NCBI RefSeq assembly: GCF_007066085.1
Contig: NZ_CP041405.1
Span: forward strand, 5,217,001-5,281,000
Origin: Paenibacillus thiaminolyticus
GTDB taxonomy: Bacteria; Bacillota; Bacilli; Paenibacillales; Paenibacillaceae
Direction: 5' to 3'
DNA length: 64,000 bases
In this document: positions 17,747 through 26,046 of the stretch, piece after piece
Position numbering within the stretch: position 1 is the first letter of the stretch
How the letters are laid out: each line of letters begins with the position of its first letter
Notes under the pieces: model-generated
The model's database searches: none
Told to the model about the DNA's origin: nothing
Seen by the model: the letters and a program-made list of their open reading frames with translations, nothing else
Made by a program: the position numbers and the translations under genes

Positions 17747-19018
17747 TCAGGAATGCTGCGTCCGGCCGGGATGAATGAAGCCGGCGAGGGAAGCCGTTTC
17801 CTTCCATAGCCGATCATGCGGCAAGGTCATGTCCGCCTGGAGAGGAGGGCGCGTCGGCTGCAGATGCTTCAGCATCCGCTCGTCCACGAACCAATCGCTG
17901 GCCTCGACGGGCGGCAGCGGCTCGTCCGGCCATGCATCGGCCAGCCGCGGGCTGTAGGCCCGATGATCCGCCGGCAGGTTCGCATGATCCTGCGCCGACG
18001 CTTGGGTGGTGAAGGCATGCGGCCAATAGTCGGCGCGCGATCCGGTGTGCGGGACGGCGCGCATGAAGCTTAACGCCCCTTCGTAGATGTCAGGGACATG
18101 GAATAACAGAGCGTACAATTTGCGTCCGAACGCGATCCGCTCGTCCAGATCGGAGAAATTCTCCAGTGTCAGCCCGACGAGCGGAACGGCCGGCTCCTGC
18201 ACTGCCGGCACTCCGAGCGGGATAACGACCTGGTTCATCTGCATCCAGCCGTGCAGGCGGAAGTCCCACTTCGTGATGACCTGCTCGCGGAACTGTTCAT
18301 TCTGGACGACGCTTCCTTCGATGACGTTCTGTTCATTGATGATGAGTGCGGTCGTCAGCAGAGGGCTGTCCGGCTGAACCCAGAAGCTGTCCCAAAATGG
18401 AACCATGAATGCCGATACGCCCAGATGCGGAAGCAGATGGAACAGGCTGCGCCCTTTGCGGCGGCTGGCGTCATATAATAGGAGCTGCGGGAAGGCGTCG
18501 TGAAAAATAAGGGCATTGCTGCGTTCCAGCAAGCGGAACGACCAGAGGCGCTGTGCCGGACTCATGATGCGCGGCAGCCATTCCCCCTGCAGATCCGTCA
18601 TATTCCAGCCTCCGTTGCGGGAGACGGTATGGGCCAGCAGCGCCCAGTGCAGCTCCGGGTGCTGATTATAGAGGCGAAGGTAGGCTGCGGCCCGGGTAAC
18701 ATTGTTCCGGTTCGCAGCCGCTGCCAGATGGCGAATATGAGCGAGAAGCTTCAGCTCTTCGGATGTCAGACTTTGACGCTCATGGGCTCGGGCCTCTTCG
18801 GCATGCGGGCGGCTCCGCTCCGCGATAATCCGGTACAGACGCTCTTCCGTTCGTCTGGCTGCGGCCCGGTTCCACTCCATTGCGCGCAGGTTGCGTATGC
18901 TTCTCATCTGCCTGCGCATGCTAGTCCATAGATTGCGCATGACAGCGCAGGCGCTGTCAACGGCATGCCGAAGCAATCGCCAGGCGTACCGCCAGCGGGT
19001 AGGGGACGAGGATTCCAT
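17747..19018 (-). CDS. DUF2515 family protein (YppC-like)
   Basis: A 423-residue protein resembling Bacillus YppC/DUF2515. Features seen: Arg-rich N-terminus, NRNNVTRAAAYLRLYNQHPELHWALLAH, HDAFPQLLLYDASRR and VSAFMVPFWDSFW. No catalytic motif is obvious. GGAAAGGAGAG lies upstream of ATG. Stands alone, convergent with the acyl operon and divergent from the thioredoxin-like gene. The Pro-rich C-terminal 60 residues may be disordered. Function unknown in the family. Confidence 0.8.
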   Translation of the reverse strand: MESSSPTRWRYAWRLLRHAVDSACAVMRNLWTSMRRQMRSIRNLRAMEWNRAAARRTEERLYRIIAERSRPHAEEARAHERQSLTSEELKLLAHIRHLAAAANRNNVTRAAAYLRLYNQHPELHWALLAHTVSRNGGWNMTDLQGEWLPRIMSPAQRLWSFRLLERSNALIFHDAFPQLLLYDASRRKGRSLFHLLPHLGVSAFMVPFWDSFWVQPDSPLLTTALIINEQNVIEGSVVQNEQFREQVITKWDFRLHGWMQMNQVVIPLGVPAVQEPAVPLVGLTLENFSDLDERIAFGRKLYALLFHVPDIYEGALSFMRAVPHTGSRADYWPHAFTTQASAQDHANLPADHRAYSPRLADAWPDEPLPPVEASDWFVDERMLKHLQPTRPPLQADMTLPHDRLWKETASLAGFIHPGRTQHS

Positions 19019-19172
19019 CGTATTTGCGCTCTCCTTTCCCGGAAATCCCTTGTTTTCCGTTTATTTTTTTACTAGTATGTCCAAAATGACGCGCCTGTGA
19101 ACCTATTTGCAGTTTGACTTTTCATTTCACATTGGTTTATGTTGATAACAACCTAGTTGGGAGTGATGCGTG

Positions 19173-19511
19173 ATGGAAAAAGTACAAACAGTGGAACGTT
19201 TTAAAGAAATCATTGCCCAGCCGTTGACGACGATCGCCGTATTCAAGACGTCCTGGTGCCCGGATTGTCACTTTATTGATCCGTTCATGCCGGAACTGGA
19301 GGCGCAGTATGAGGGGAAGGCCGTATTTTTCGAGGTGGATGCGGAAGCATTGGTCGATGTGGCCCAGCAGTACCACATTCTCGGCATTCCTAGCTTCGTT
19401 GCCTTCAAGAGCGGCAAGGAGACGATTCGCTTCGTCAACAAGCTGCGCAAGACGCGGCCGGAGATTGAACAGTTCGCAGATCGGGCCATTGCGGTGTCTG
19501 AAGCGGTATAA
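19173..19511 (+). CDS. Thioredoxin-family protein
   Basis: A 112-residue thioredoxin fold with the redox motif WCPDC near residue 28 and the cis-proline segment GIPSFVAFKSG. ATG at 19173 is 9 bases after GGGAG; a GTG at 19170 is possible. Cytoplasmic, no signal peptide. Probably a disulfide reductase related to YbbN/YtpP-like small thioredoxins. Single-gene unit with its own terminator. Confidence 0.9.
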   Translation: MEKVQTVERFKEIIAQPLTTIAVFKTSWCPDCHFIDPFMPELEAQYEGKAVFFEVDAEALVDVAQQYHILGIPSFVAFKSGKETIRFVNKLRKTRPEIEQFADRAIAVSEAV

Positions 19512-19529
19512 GCCAGAAGAGAACACATG

Positions 19530-19558
19530 ATCCGCCCTTGGATGGGGCGGATTTTTTT
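19530..19558 (+). terminator. Terminator of the thioredoxin-like gene
   Basis: Perfect 8-bp stem ATCCGCCC/GGGCGGAT with seven T. Confidence 0.9.
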
Positions 19559-19702
19559 ATAGGTGCGCAAGGAAACGCATCGATCCGGTTTTATGGTGAT
19601 GTGTAATATTTGTCACAATTTTGCCGTACATTCGATTAGGAAATCTTGTATAATGGGGACGATTGGCATGCTTTGTAGGTAAGAATTATTTTAATAATAC
19701 GT

Positions 19703-19716
19703 GTTCAAAAAGGTCG
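19703..19716 (+). repeat. Solo copy of the 14-base end of the 168-bp element
   Basis: GTTCAAAAAGGTCG is identical to the left end of the element at 20981-21148. It ends 18 bases before the ctaA start codon. Confidence 0.6.
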
Positions 19717-19734
19717 AAGCGTGATTGATTTCAA

Positions 19735-20685
19735 ATGAAAATAACGGGTCAGGTGAAACTGGTGAATTCGAACATCTACCGTAAATTGAAGTTATTGGCT
19801 TACGCCACGTGCATCGGCATGTTCATCGTCGTGCTGAACGGCGCCCTTGTCACGAAGACGGGCTCCGGCCAAGGCTGCGGCACCGATTGGCCGTTGTGCA
19901 ATGGCAAATTCGTGCCTGCCTACACCATCGAATCGATGATTGAATACTCGCACCGTATCGTAACCGGGATTGTGGGCATTCTCGTACTGGCATCATTTAT
20001 TTTTGTGTATCGGTTCGCGCGAGACAAGCGTGACGCAGTCATGTATTCATTACTGACACTTATTTTTACGGTCATTCAGGCGATTATGGGGGCGCTCGCC
20101 GTCGTCTTTACTCAGTCTCCGCCTGTCATGGCGCTGCATTTCGGAATCTCTTTGCTGGCGTTCGCCTCATCCTTCCTGCTCTGCCTGGCGCTGCGAAGGT
20201 ATGAACGGGGCATCGTTCAACATGCGGGCAGAATCAGCGATACGTTCCGCTACGCCGTCTGGTTCACATGGTTATATACATATATCGTCATATACGTCGG
20301 CGCCTTCGTACGGCATACGGAGTCATCCGGCGGCTGCCTGGGATGGCCGCTCTGCAATGGCGAGTGGATCCCTGACATGACGGGAGGAACCGCAATCGCT
20401 TTCATGCACCGGGTGGCTGCAGCGCTGCTGCTGATTGTCGTCGCGGTAATGGCGCATTTCGCTTACCATCATCATAAGGATAACCGTGAGATTCAGCTGT
20501 GCGGGATATGGTCGATTGCGCTGTGTGCAGGGCAGATTGTAAGCGGGGCGCTCGTTGTTTTTGCGATAACGGATGAGAATTTGTATTTATTTGCGGGAAT
20601 GCTGCATGCAGTGTTGATTTGCGGACTGTTCAGCGTGCTATGTCATATGAGCATTCGCGTATGGCAGCTGCGTGAACGAACATAA
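19735..20685 (+). CDS. ctaA: Heme A synthase CtaA (COX15 family)
   Basis: Oxidises heme O to heme A for cytochrome oxidase, in the membrane. It has eight hydrophobic helices in two repeated halves. Each half has the family signature: GSGQGCGTDWPLCNGKFVP and SSGGCLGWPLCNGEWIP (paired Cys), with EYSHRIVTG and FMHRVAA carrying heme ligand His. ATG at 19735 used, though no clear ribosome site precedes it; a GTG at 19759 behind CAGGTG would remove 8 residues. A TATAAT at 19649-19654 may be the -10 element. Neither ctaB nor oxidase genes are adjacent. Confidence 0.93.
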   Translation: MKITGQVKLVNSNIYRKLKLLAYATCIGMFIVVLNGALVTKTGSGQGCGTDWPLCNGKFVPAYTIESMIEYSHRIVTGIVGILVLASFIFVYRFARDKRDAVMYSLLTLIFTVIQAIMGALAVVFTQSPPVMALHFGISLLAFASSFLLCLALRRYERGIVQHAGRISDTFRYAVWFTWLYTYIVIYVGAFVRHTESSGGCLGWPLCNGEWIPDMTGGTAIAFMHRVAAALLLIVVAVMAHFAYHHHKDNREIQLCGIWSIALCAGQIVSGALVVFAITDENLYLFAGMLHAVLICGLFSVLCHMSIRVWQLRERT

Positions 20686-20691
20686 AGCGAA

Positions 20692-20757
20692 AAGAAGCAG
20701 TCACTTGACGGTGCGCGGCGCCATGGCGGGCTAACGTGCTACAAGCGATCTGCTTCT
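20692..20757. terminator. Bidirectional hairpin between ctaA and the small minus-strand ORF
   Basis: AGAAGCAG-TCACTTG pairs with CAAGCGAT-CTGCTTCT around a GC-rich loop. T-rich tails follow on both strands, so it could end ctaA on one strand and the 46-codon gene on the other. Confidence 0.55.
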
Positions 20758-20795
20758 TCTTGTATTGCGTGGGGTTCCCGTGAACATAAGCCGAT

Positions 20796-20936
20796 TTACG
20801 CTCCTTCTCTCAATTGACGGGCATCTTCGGCGTGAGCGCCGAACAGCAGTACGGACGCGGCCGCTTTCGCCGCAGCCAGCCAACGGACATTCCAACGTCT
20901 GCGCTCTGTGTCCCGATTCATGCTTCTCATGAACAT
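20796..20936 (-). CDS. Small protein of 46 residues
   Basis: Minus-strand frame with a strong ribosome site (ACGGGAGGTAG directly before ATG). Sequence runs from MFMRSMNRDTERRRWNVRW through a short Ala-rich hydrophobic stretch (LAAAKAAASVLLFGA) to an acidic-basic tail. Arg-rich start plus one weak helix suggests membrane association. The gene is shorter than usual gene callers report. No family recognised. It is followed by the bidirectional hairpin at 20692-20757. Confidence 0.5.
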   Translation of the reverse strand: MFMRSMNRDTERRRWNVRWLAAAKAAASVLLFGAHAEDARQLREGA

Positions 20937-20980
20937 CTACCTCCCGTAAAGTGTGGTCTTGCTTAAGAATCATAATGAGT

Positions 20981-21148
20981 GTTCAAAAAGGTCGGTTCTC
21001 AGCACCGAGAAGGTTGCTTGAACTCGAAGAAAGAGCAGCGCAGTGTAGGCAAAACTACATGAGCAGCGGATTTCGAGAGTGAGTGCAAGATTCGATGCCG
21101 AACTGCTTACATGAATTCTTCGTGAGATCAGAAGCGAACTTTTTGAAC
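20981..21148. repeat. 168-bp structured element with terminal inverted repeats
   Basis: Left end GTTCAAAAAGGTCG and right end CGAACTTTTTGAAC are inverted copies (13 of 14). Inside are stems TCGGT/ACCGA, CTCGAA/TTCGAG enclosing TGTAG/CTACA, and CTTC/GAAG. No coding frame explains it. Single ends occur at 19703-19716 and, less exactly, at 35009-35020. It may be a miniature mobile element or a structured RNA. Confidence 0.65.
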
Positions 21149-21364
21149 TTCTTCTCTTATTTTATCGATACGGATGGGGCGGTGCCATGCAACCTGCTTA
21201 CGATTCTCTTACATTGTCGTAAGCTGTCCGGTTGTAGCGCTTTAGGTTCTCATGAAAAACAGATATACTACATAATAGTACGTAACTGTGGCGCGTATTA
21301 CAGAATATAGCGAGCCGATTTGCAGCAAATATTTACCCAGCTAACGATCTAAGGAGGGCTAGCG

Positions 21365-23149
21365 TTGTCATTTTCGAATATTCGCAGTTTCATTCATACG
21401 CTCAAGCGGGAGAACGAGTTGGCGGTCATCGAAGCCGAAGTCGATCCGTATCTCGAGATCGCTGAAATTCATCGGCGGGTGATCGAGGAAGGCGGCCCCG
21501 CCCTGCTGTTCACCAATGTGAAGGGAAGCCCGTTCTCCGTCGCTACGAACCTGTTCGGGACGACCCGGCGGGTGGATATGGCCTTCGGGCCGAGACCGGA
21601 GCAGTTCGCCAACAAATGCATCGAAGCGGTGAATCGCTTCATGCCTCCATCGCCGAAGAAGCTGTGGGAAGAACGAAGCCTGGTCAAAGAACTGCTGGGC
21701 CTGCTCAAGGTAGGCATGAAGGATGTATCATCCGCTCAAGCGCCGATTATGGACGTGAAGCGGACCGATATGCCGATGCAAGGCCTGCCGGCGTTAACGA
21801 GCTGGCAATTGGACGGGGGGCCGTTCATTACCCTCCCGCTCGTCTACACCGAGCATCCCGCACGCAAGGGCAGCGATCATAACCTGGGAATGTACCGGGT
21901 TCAAATATACGATGACGAGACGACCGGAATCCACTGGCAGATTCAAAAAGGCGGCGGCTTCCATTATCATGAAGCCGAGCTCCGGAACGAGGCGCTGCCG
22001 GTGTCCATCTATGTCGGCGGCCCGCCCGCATTGATTGCGGCAGCCATCGCGCCGCTCCCGGAGAAGCTGCCGGAGCTGCTCATGGCCTCCTTCGTCATGG
22101 GCGAGCGCCTGCCTGTCGTGGACAGCGGCTTCGAAGGGCATCGCATTCCGGCGGAAGCTGAGTTCGTCATCCAGGGCTACGTGCCTCCGCATGAGCGGCG
22201 GCTGGAAGGGCCGTTCGGCGACCATTACGGCTATTACTCGTGGGCGCATGAGTTCCCGATTGTCAATGTGAAGCACATGTACCACCGCAAGGACGCGATC
22301 TACCCGGCGACGATCGTCGGCAAGCCGCGTCAGGAGGACTACTATTTGGGCGAGTATCTGGTCAAATTGCTGTCACCGGCCTTCCCGATGGTCATGCCGA
22401 GCGTGCGCAAGGTGCATCCTTATCCGGAGACAGGCGTCCATTCTCTGGCCGCTGCCGTCGTCCGGGAGAGCTATTCCCGCGAGGCGATGCTGAGCGGCTT
22501 CCGGATTCTCGGGGAAGGCCAGCTCAGCCTGACCAAATTCCTGATGCTCACCGATCAGGATGTCGATCTGGACAATTTCGCGCAGCTGATGGAGAACGTA
22601 TTGGAGCGCTTCCAACCGGAGTCGGACCTGTATGTGCTCAACAATACGTCACATGATACGCTCGATTATACCGGGCACAAGCTGAATCACGGCAGCAAGG
22701 GCATAATGCTGGGGGTCGGCGAGCCGGTCCGCGAGCTCCCGCATACGTATGAGGGAGGCCCGATTGACGAAATATCGGATGTGGCCGTATTCTGCCGCGG
22801 TTGCCTGACGATGTCCGGAGCGTCCTATGAGGCCGAGCCGCAGTTGGCGGAACGGCTGATGGAGCGGTTGGCCGCGCAGGAGACGCCTTGGCCGCTCGTA
22901 TTCCTGGTGGACGATGCGCAAGTGGCCCGCACGCAGCTGTCTTTCCTGTGGACGGTGTTCACTCGCTTCAACCCTGCTTCTGATATATACGCGCGGATGG
23001 AAGTCCGAAATCACCACATTGCGTATCAACTGCCGATTGTTATTGATGCGCGCATGAAGCCGGGCTACCCGGACGAATTGTTCCCGCGCGAAGATATCGT
23101 GCAACGGGTGGACGATCGTTGGAAAGACTATTTCCCGAACGGATTCTAA
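21365..23149 (+). CDS. UbiD-family decarboxylase (possible MqnL)
   Basis: A 594-residue UbiD-type decarboxylase that would need prenylated FMN from a UbiX partner. Typical segments: ALLFTNVKGSPFSVATNLFGT near the N-terminus, PLVYTEHPARKGSDHNLGMYR-like prFMN region, PHERRLEGPFGDHYGYYS with the catalytic acidic residues, and FILWTVFTRFNP-like C-terminus. TTG start lies 7 bases after AAGGAGGG. The organism has MqnE (50096-51202), so this may be the decarboxylase MqnL of the futalosine menaquinone route; other aromatic-acid roles are possible. Followed closely by a HEPN-like gene. Confidence 0.88.
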   Translation: MSFSNIRSFIHTLKRENELAVIEAEVDPYLEIAEIHRRVIEEGGPALLFTNVKGSPFSVATNLFGTTRRVDMAFGPRPEQFANKCIEAVNRFMPPSPKKLWEERSLVKELLGLLKVGMKDVSSAQAPIMDVKRTDMPMQGLPALTSWQLDGGPFITLPLVYTEHPARKGSDHNLGMYRVQIYDDETTGIHWQIQKGGGFHYHEAELRNEALPVSIYVGGPPALIAAAIAPLPEKLPELLMASFVMGERLPVVDSGFEGHRIPAEAEFVIQGYVPPHERRLEGPFGDHYGYYSWAHEFPIVNVKHMYHRKDAIYPATIVGKPRQEDYYLGEYLVKLLSPAFPMVMPSVRKVHPYPETGVHSLAAAVVRESYSREAMLSGFRILGEGQLSLTKFLMLTDQDVDLDNFAQLMENVLERFQPESDLYVLNNTSHDTLDYTGHKLNHGSKGIMLGVGEPVRELPHTYEGGPIDEISDVAVFCRGCLTMSGASYEAEPQLAERLMERLAAQETPWPLVFLVDDAQVARTQLSFLWTVFTRFNPASDIYARMEVRNHHIAYQLPIVIDARMKPGYPDELFPREDIVQRVDDRWKDYFPNGF

Positions 23150-23164
23150 TCGGGGGTGGTCACG

Positions 23165-23866
23165 ATGCTGCGAAGCCTGTTCGGGGAAGCGCCCCGCAGG
23201 GATGAAGGCGCGTTGAAGGAAGCGATGGAAGCGATAGACCGCTATCTGTCGCATGTAAGGAAGCAGATGGACAACGGCGGGGATCCGGGGCATTACTGGC
23301 GCAAAATCGAAATCTGGACGGTAGGGCTTCGCACATCGCTCGATGAGCTGGAGCAGAGCATCTATGCTTCCGGCAAGTATGCGGAGCGGGTGACGAAGCA
23401 GTATCAGGAAGATATGAATGATCATGAATTGGATGATTATTACCGTCACGTCTACTTTTACAAAAATGCGTTCATCCGCGTCTTCTCCATCCTGGACAAG
23501 CTGGGGACGCTGCTGAATGAGGTGCTGCGGCTGGAGACGGAGCAAATGAAGCATTTGTTCTCTTACTTCACGGTGCTCCGCCGGCTGCATCTGACAGGCA
23601 GGCATCCGCGCCTGACCGACAAGCTGTCCGGCCTCAAGCAGCTGCATGGAGAAGCGATGCAGCGCCTGCGCACACGCCGCAATACCGAGATTCACTATAT
23701 GAATGCGGAGATGCAGGACGATCTGTGGCAGCGGCACCGCAGCTTGAACAGCAAGCTGCGGCTGGAGGATATCCAGGCGAATATGGACGATGTGGAAGAA
23801 GGCATGCAGATGGTGTGCGGCGCGCTTACCGCTTCGTTCCGGGCTCTCGTTACCCTGGAAAAATGA
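23165..23866 (+). CDS. HEPN-like helical protein (Cthe_2314-like)
   Basis: A 233-residue almost wholly helical protein. RRNTEIHY near residue 179 fits the R-x4-H motif of HEPN domains, and the whole resembles the Cthe_2314-type HEPN family found in Paenibacillus. ATG at 23165 lies about 8 bases after CGGGGG; it starts 15 bases after the UbiD stop, so co-transcription is likely. No antitoxin gene is adjacent. HEPN proteins are often RNases, but an active role here is not shown. Confidence 0.65.
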   Translation: MLRSLFGEAPRRDEGALKEAMEAIDRYLSHVRKQMDNGGDPGHYWRKIEIWTVGLRTSLDELEQSIYASGKYAERVTKQYQEDMNDHELDDYYRHVYFYKNAFIRVFSILDKLGTLLNEVLRLETEQMKHLFSYFTVLRRLHLTGRHPRLTDKLSGLKQLHGEAMQRLRTRRNTEIHYMNAEMQDDLWQRHRSLNSKLRLEDIQANMDDVEEGMQMVCGALTASFRALVTLEK

Positions 23867-23888
23867 AACGTAAGGTAAGAAAAGTCAA

Positions 23889-23917
23889 TTGACAATATCC
23901 GAGTAATATCATATACT
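23889..23917 (+). promoter_or_regulatory. Sigma-A promoter of the metNIQ operon
   Basis: TTGACA at 23889-23894, 17-base spacer, TATACT at 23912-23917. The start point would fall just before the riboswitch. Confidence 0.85.
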
Positions 23918-23936
23918 TTGAATAATTTCATAACGA

Positions 23937-24089
23937 TTTCTTATCAAGAGTGGCGGAGGGACAGGCCCTGTGAAGCCCGGCAACCGATCCTGCAACCCGT
24001 ATTTGCACGCAGCTTACCGCTGCCGCAAGATTGCAGGATGTCAATGGTGCTAATTCCTTCAGAACGGATAAGTTCTGGCAGATAAGAAA
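23937..24089 (+). ncRNA. SAM-I (S-box) riboswitch
   Basis: Aptamer closed by TTTCTTATC (23937-23945) with GATAAGAAA (24081-24089). Contains the conserved S-box blocks AGAGTGGCGGAGGGAC, GGCCCTGTGAAGCCCGGCAACC and GGTGCTAATTCC. It binds S-adenosylmethionine and switches off the operon through the terminator at 24129-24162. Controls metNIQ. Confidence 0.95.
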
Positions 24090-24128
24090 GGGCGCTAACC
24101 CACCTGCACACGAGAAGCACATGATACA

Positions 24129-24162
24129 GCCCCCTTTTGGCATCTGCCAAGAGGGGGCTTTT
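24129..24162 (+). terminator. Riboswitch expression-platform terminator
   Basis: GCCCCCTTTTGGCA pairs with TGCCAAGAGGGGGC, then TTTT. It lies between the S-box aptamer and metN. Confidence 0.9.
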
Positions 24163-24215
24163 GGCGTGAATACAGAGATACAGGCCACCGCTAATTAGGA
24201 AGGGGAAAACTATCA

Positions 24216-25241
24216 TTGATTCGTCTGGAGCATATCAGCAAACAATATGAAGTCAAAGGCAAGCTATCCGGACCTCTCGCATTGAACGATGTCAGTTTGA
24301 CGATAGAGCAGGGAGAAATTTTTGGCATTATCGGCCACTCCGGGGCCGGCAAGAGCACACTGCTGCGCAGCATCAACCTGCTGGAGCGCCCGACCTCCGG
24401 GAAGGTGTTCGTGGATCAGGTGGACATGATGAAGCTGTCGAAGCGGGAGCTGCAGGAGCAGCGCAGCAAGATCGGCATGATTTTTCAGCATTTTAATCTG
24501 CTGTCCTCGGCGACCGTGTTCGACAATGTCGCATTCCCGCTGCGGCTGCAGAATGCGTCTGCCGCCCAAGTGAAGGCGAAAGCGGATGAATTAATCCGTC
24601 TCGTCGGTCTCGAGGAGCACCGCAATAAATATCCGGCGCAGTTGTCCGGGGGACAGAAGCAGAGGGTCGGCATTGCGCGAGCGCTTGCCAACGATCCGAA
24701 GGTGCTGCTCTGTGACGAAGCGACTTCTGCGCTCGATCCGCAGACGACGCAATCGATTCTGGAGCTGCTGCTCGATATTAACCGGCGCTTCGGCATCACG
24801 ATCGTTCTCATCACCCACGAGATGCATGTCATTCAGGCGATATGCGACCGGGTCGCGGTCATCCATGCCGGCGAGATTGCAGAGCATGGCAAGGTCGTCG
24901 ATGTCTTCCTGAAGCCGCAGCATCCGGTAACGAGGGAATTCATTATGGAGGAGCGCCATGACGCCGACCTGCAGCCGTGGATGGCCTTCCAGGGGCAGGC
25001 AGGAGACCATTCGCGCGTCGTCAAGATCAATTACTTGGGCGATGTGACGTATGAGCCTGTGCTGCAGACCGTCCTTACCGAGGCGGGGGTCCGCTTCACG
25101 ATATTGCAGGGGACGATATCGCGCATGAAGGATACTCCCTATGGCCAATTGGTCGTTCGGCTGGACGGCGGCCAGCCGGATGTCGATAGATCGCTCTCCG
25201 CGCTGAAGGATAGAGGACTTGAAGTGGAGGTGATCGCCTAA
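24216..25241 (+). CDS. metN: Methionine ABC transporter ATP-binding protein MetN
   Basis: ATPase of the D/L-methionine importer, 341 residues: Walker A GHSGAGKST, signature LSGGQKQRVGIARAL, Walker B VLLCDEATSALD and a C-terminal NIL regulatory domain (about 265-340, where methionine binds to inhibit transport). TTG start behind AGGAAGGGG. Its stop overlaps the metI ATG by one base (TAATG). Confidence 0.95.
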   Translation: MIRLEHISKQYEVKGKLSGPLALNDVSLTIEQGEIFGIIGHSGAGKSTLLRSINLLERPTSGKVFVDQVDMMKLSKRELQEQRSKIGMIFQHFNLLSSATVFDNVAFPLRLQNASAAQVKAKADELIRLVGLEEHRNKYPAQLSGGQKQRVGIARALANDPKVLLCDEATSALDPQTTQSILELLLDINRRFGITIVLITHEMHVIQAICDRVAVIHAGEIAEHGKVVDVFLKPQHPVTREFIMEERHDADLQPWMAFQGQAGDHSRVVKINYLGDVTYEPVLQTVLTEAGVRFTILQGTISRMKDTPYGQLVVRLDGGQPDVDRSLSALKDRGLEVEVIA

Positions 25242-25909
25242 TGAAGGATCTGGATTTCTCCAAAATCAACTGGGGCGATATTGGAACGGCGACAAGCGAC
25301 ACGCTGGCGATGATGCTGTTCTCCGTCCTGTTCACGATCGTTATCGGGCTTCCGCTCGGCGTACTGCTTTATTTGACAGGAAAATCAAAAGGAACGGCCG
25401 GGAGAACCGTATATTTCGCAGTTTCTTTCATCGTCAACATTTTGCGTTCCGCGCCGTTCGTGATTCTGATGATCGCGCTGATTCCGGTCACCCGGATGAT
25501 TGTCGGCACCTCGATCGGGGTCGAAGGCACGATTCCGCCGCTCGTTATTGCGGCTGCGCCATTCTTCGCCCGGCTGGTGGAGACCTCGCTGCGCGAGGTG
25601 GACCGCGGCGTCATCGAAGCCGCGCAGGCAATGGGCGCTTCGACCTGGCAGATCGTGCGCAAGGTGCTGCTGCCGGAGGCGATGCCGGGCCTTATCGCCG
25701 GCGCGACGATTACGGCCGTCACACTCGTTACCTATACGGCAATGTCAGGCATGGTCGGCGGCGGCGGTCTTGGGGACTTGGCCATTCGATACGGGTATCA
25801 CCGCTACGAATTTGAAGTCATGATCATTTCGATTTTTATTATGGTGCTGCTCGTGCAAATTCTGCAATGGATTGGCGACGCATTCGTCCGCCGGTTCACC
25901 CGGAAGTAG
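25241..25909 (+). CDS. metI: Methionine ABC transporter permease MetI
   Basis: A 222-residue permease with five hydrophobic segments and the EAA loop EAAQAMGASTWQIVRKVLLPEAMPG split across the coupling helix. Typical VVGGGGLGDLA-like ending (MVGGGGLGDLAIRYGY). Follows metN without a gap, under S-box control. Confidence 0.95.
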   Translation: MKDLDFSKINWGDIGTATSDTLAMMLFSVLFTIVIGLPLGVLLYLTGKSKGTAGRTVYFAVSFIVNILRSAPFVILMIALIPVTRMIVGTSIGVEGTIPPLVIAAAPFFARLVETSLREVDRGVIEAAQAMGASTWQIVRKVLLPEAMPGLIAGATITAVTLVTYTAMSGMVGGGGLGDLAIRYGYHRYEFEVMIISIFIMVLLVQILQWIGDAFVRRFTRK

Positions 25910-26046
25910 CCATCCGGCCATGGCCCGCATGGGTCCGGCTGCGGAGATCGTCAGGAATTCGCTCGGTACCGAGCTTCCATATAGAAGTGTGTGTGAACGA
26001 CCTCTATAACATCAAAATGGGGAATTAACGGGAGGAGAAGAGAGAC

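Noticed and set aside
21083..21310. 75-residue plus-strand frame across the end of the 168-bp element
   Set aside because: No ribosome site; overlaps the element's inverted repeat and the ubiD upstream region; composition not protein-like.
25961..25974. GCTCGGTACCGAGC palindrome near GAATTC, resembling a cloning polylinker
   Set aside because: Order and flanks do not match common vector linkers; a natural palindrome between metI and metQ is simpler.
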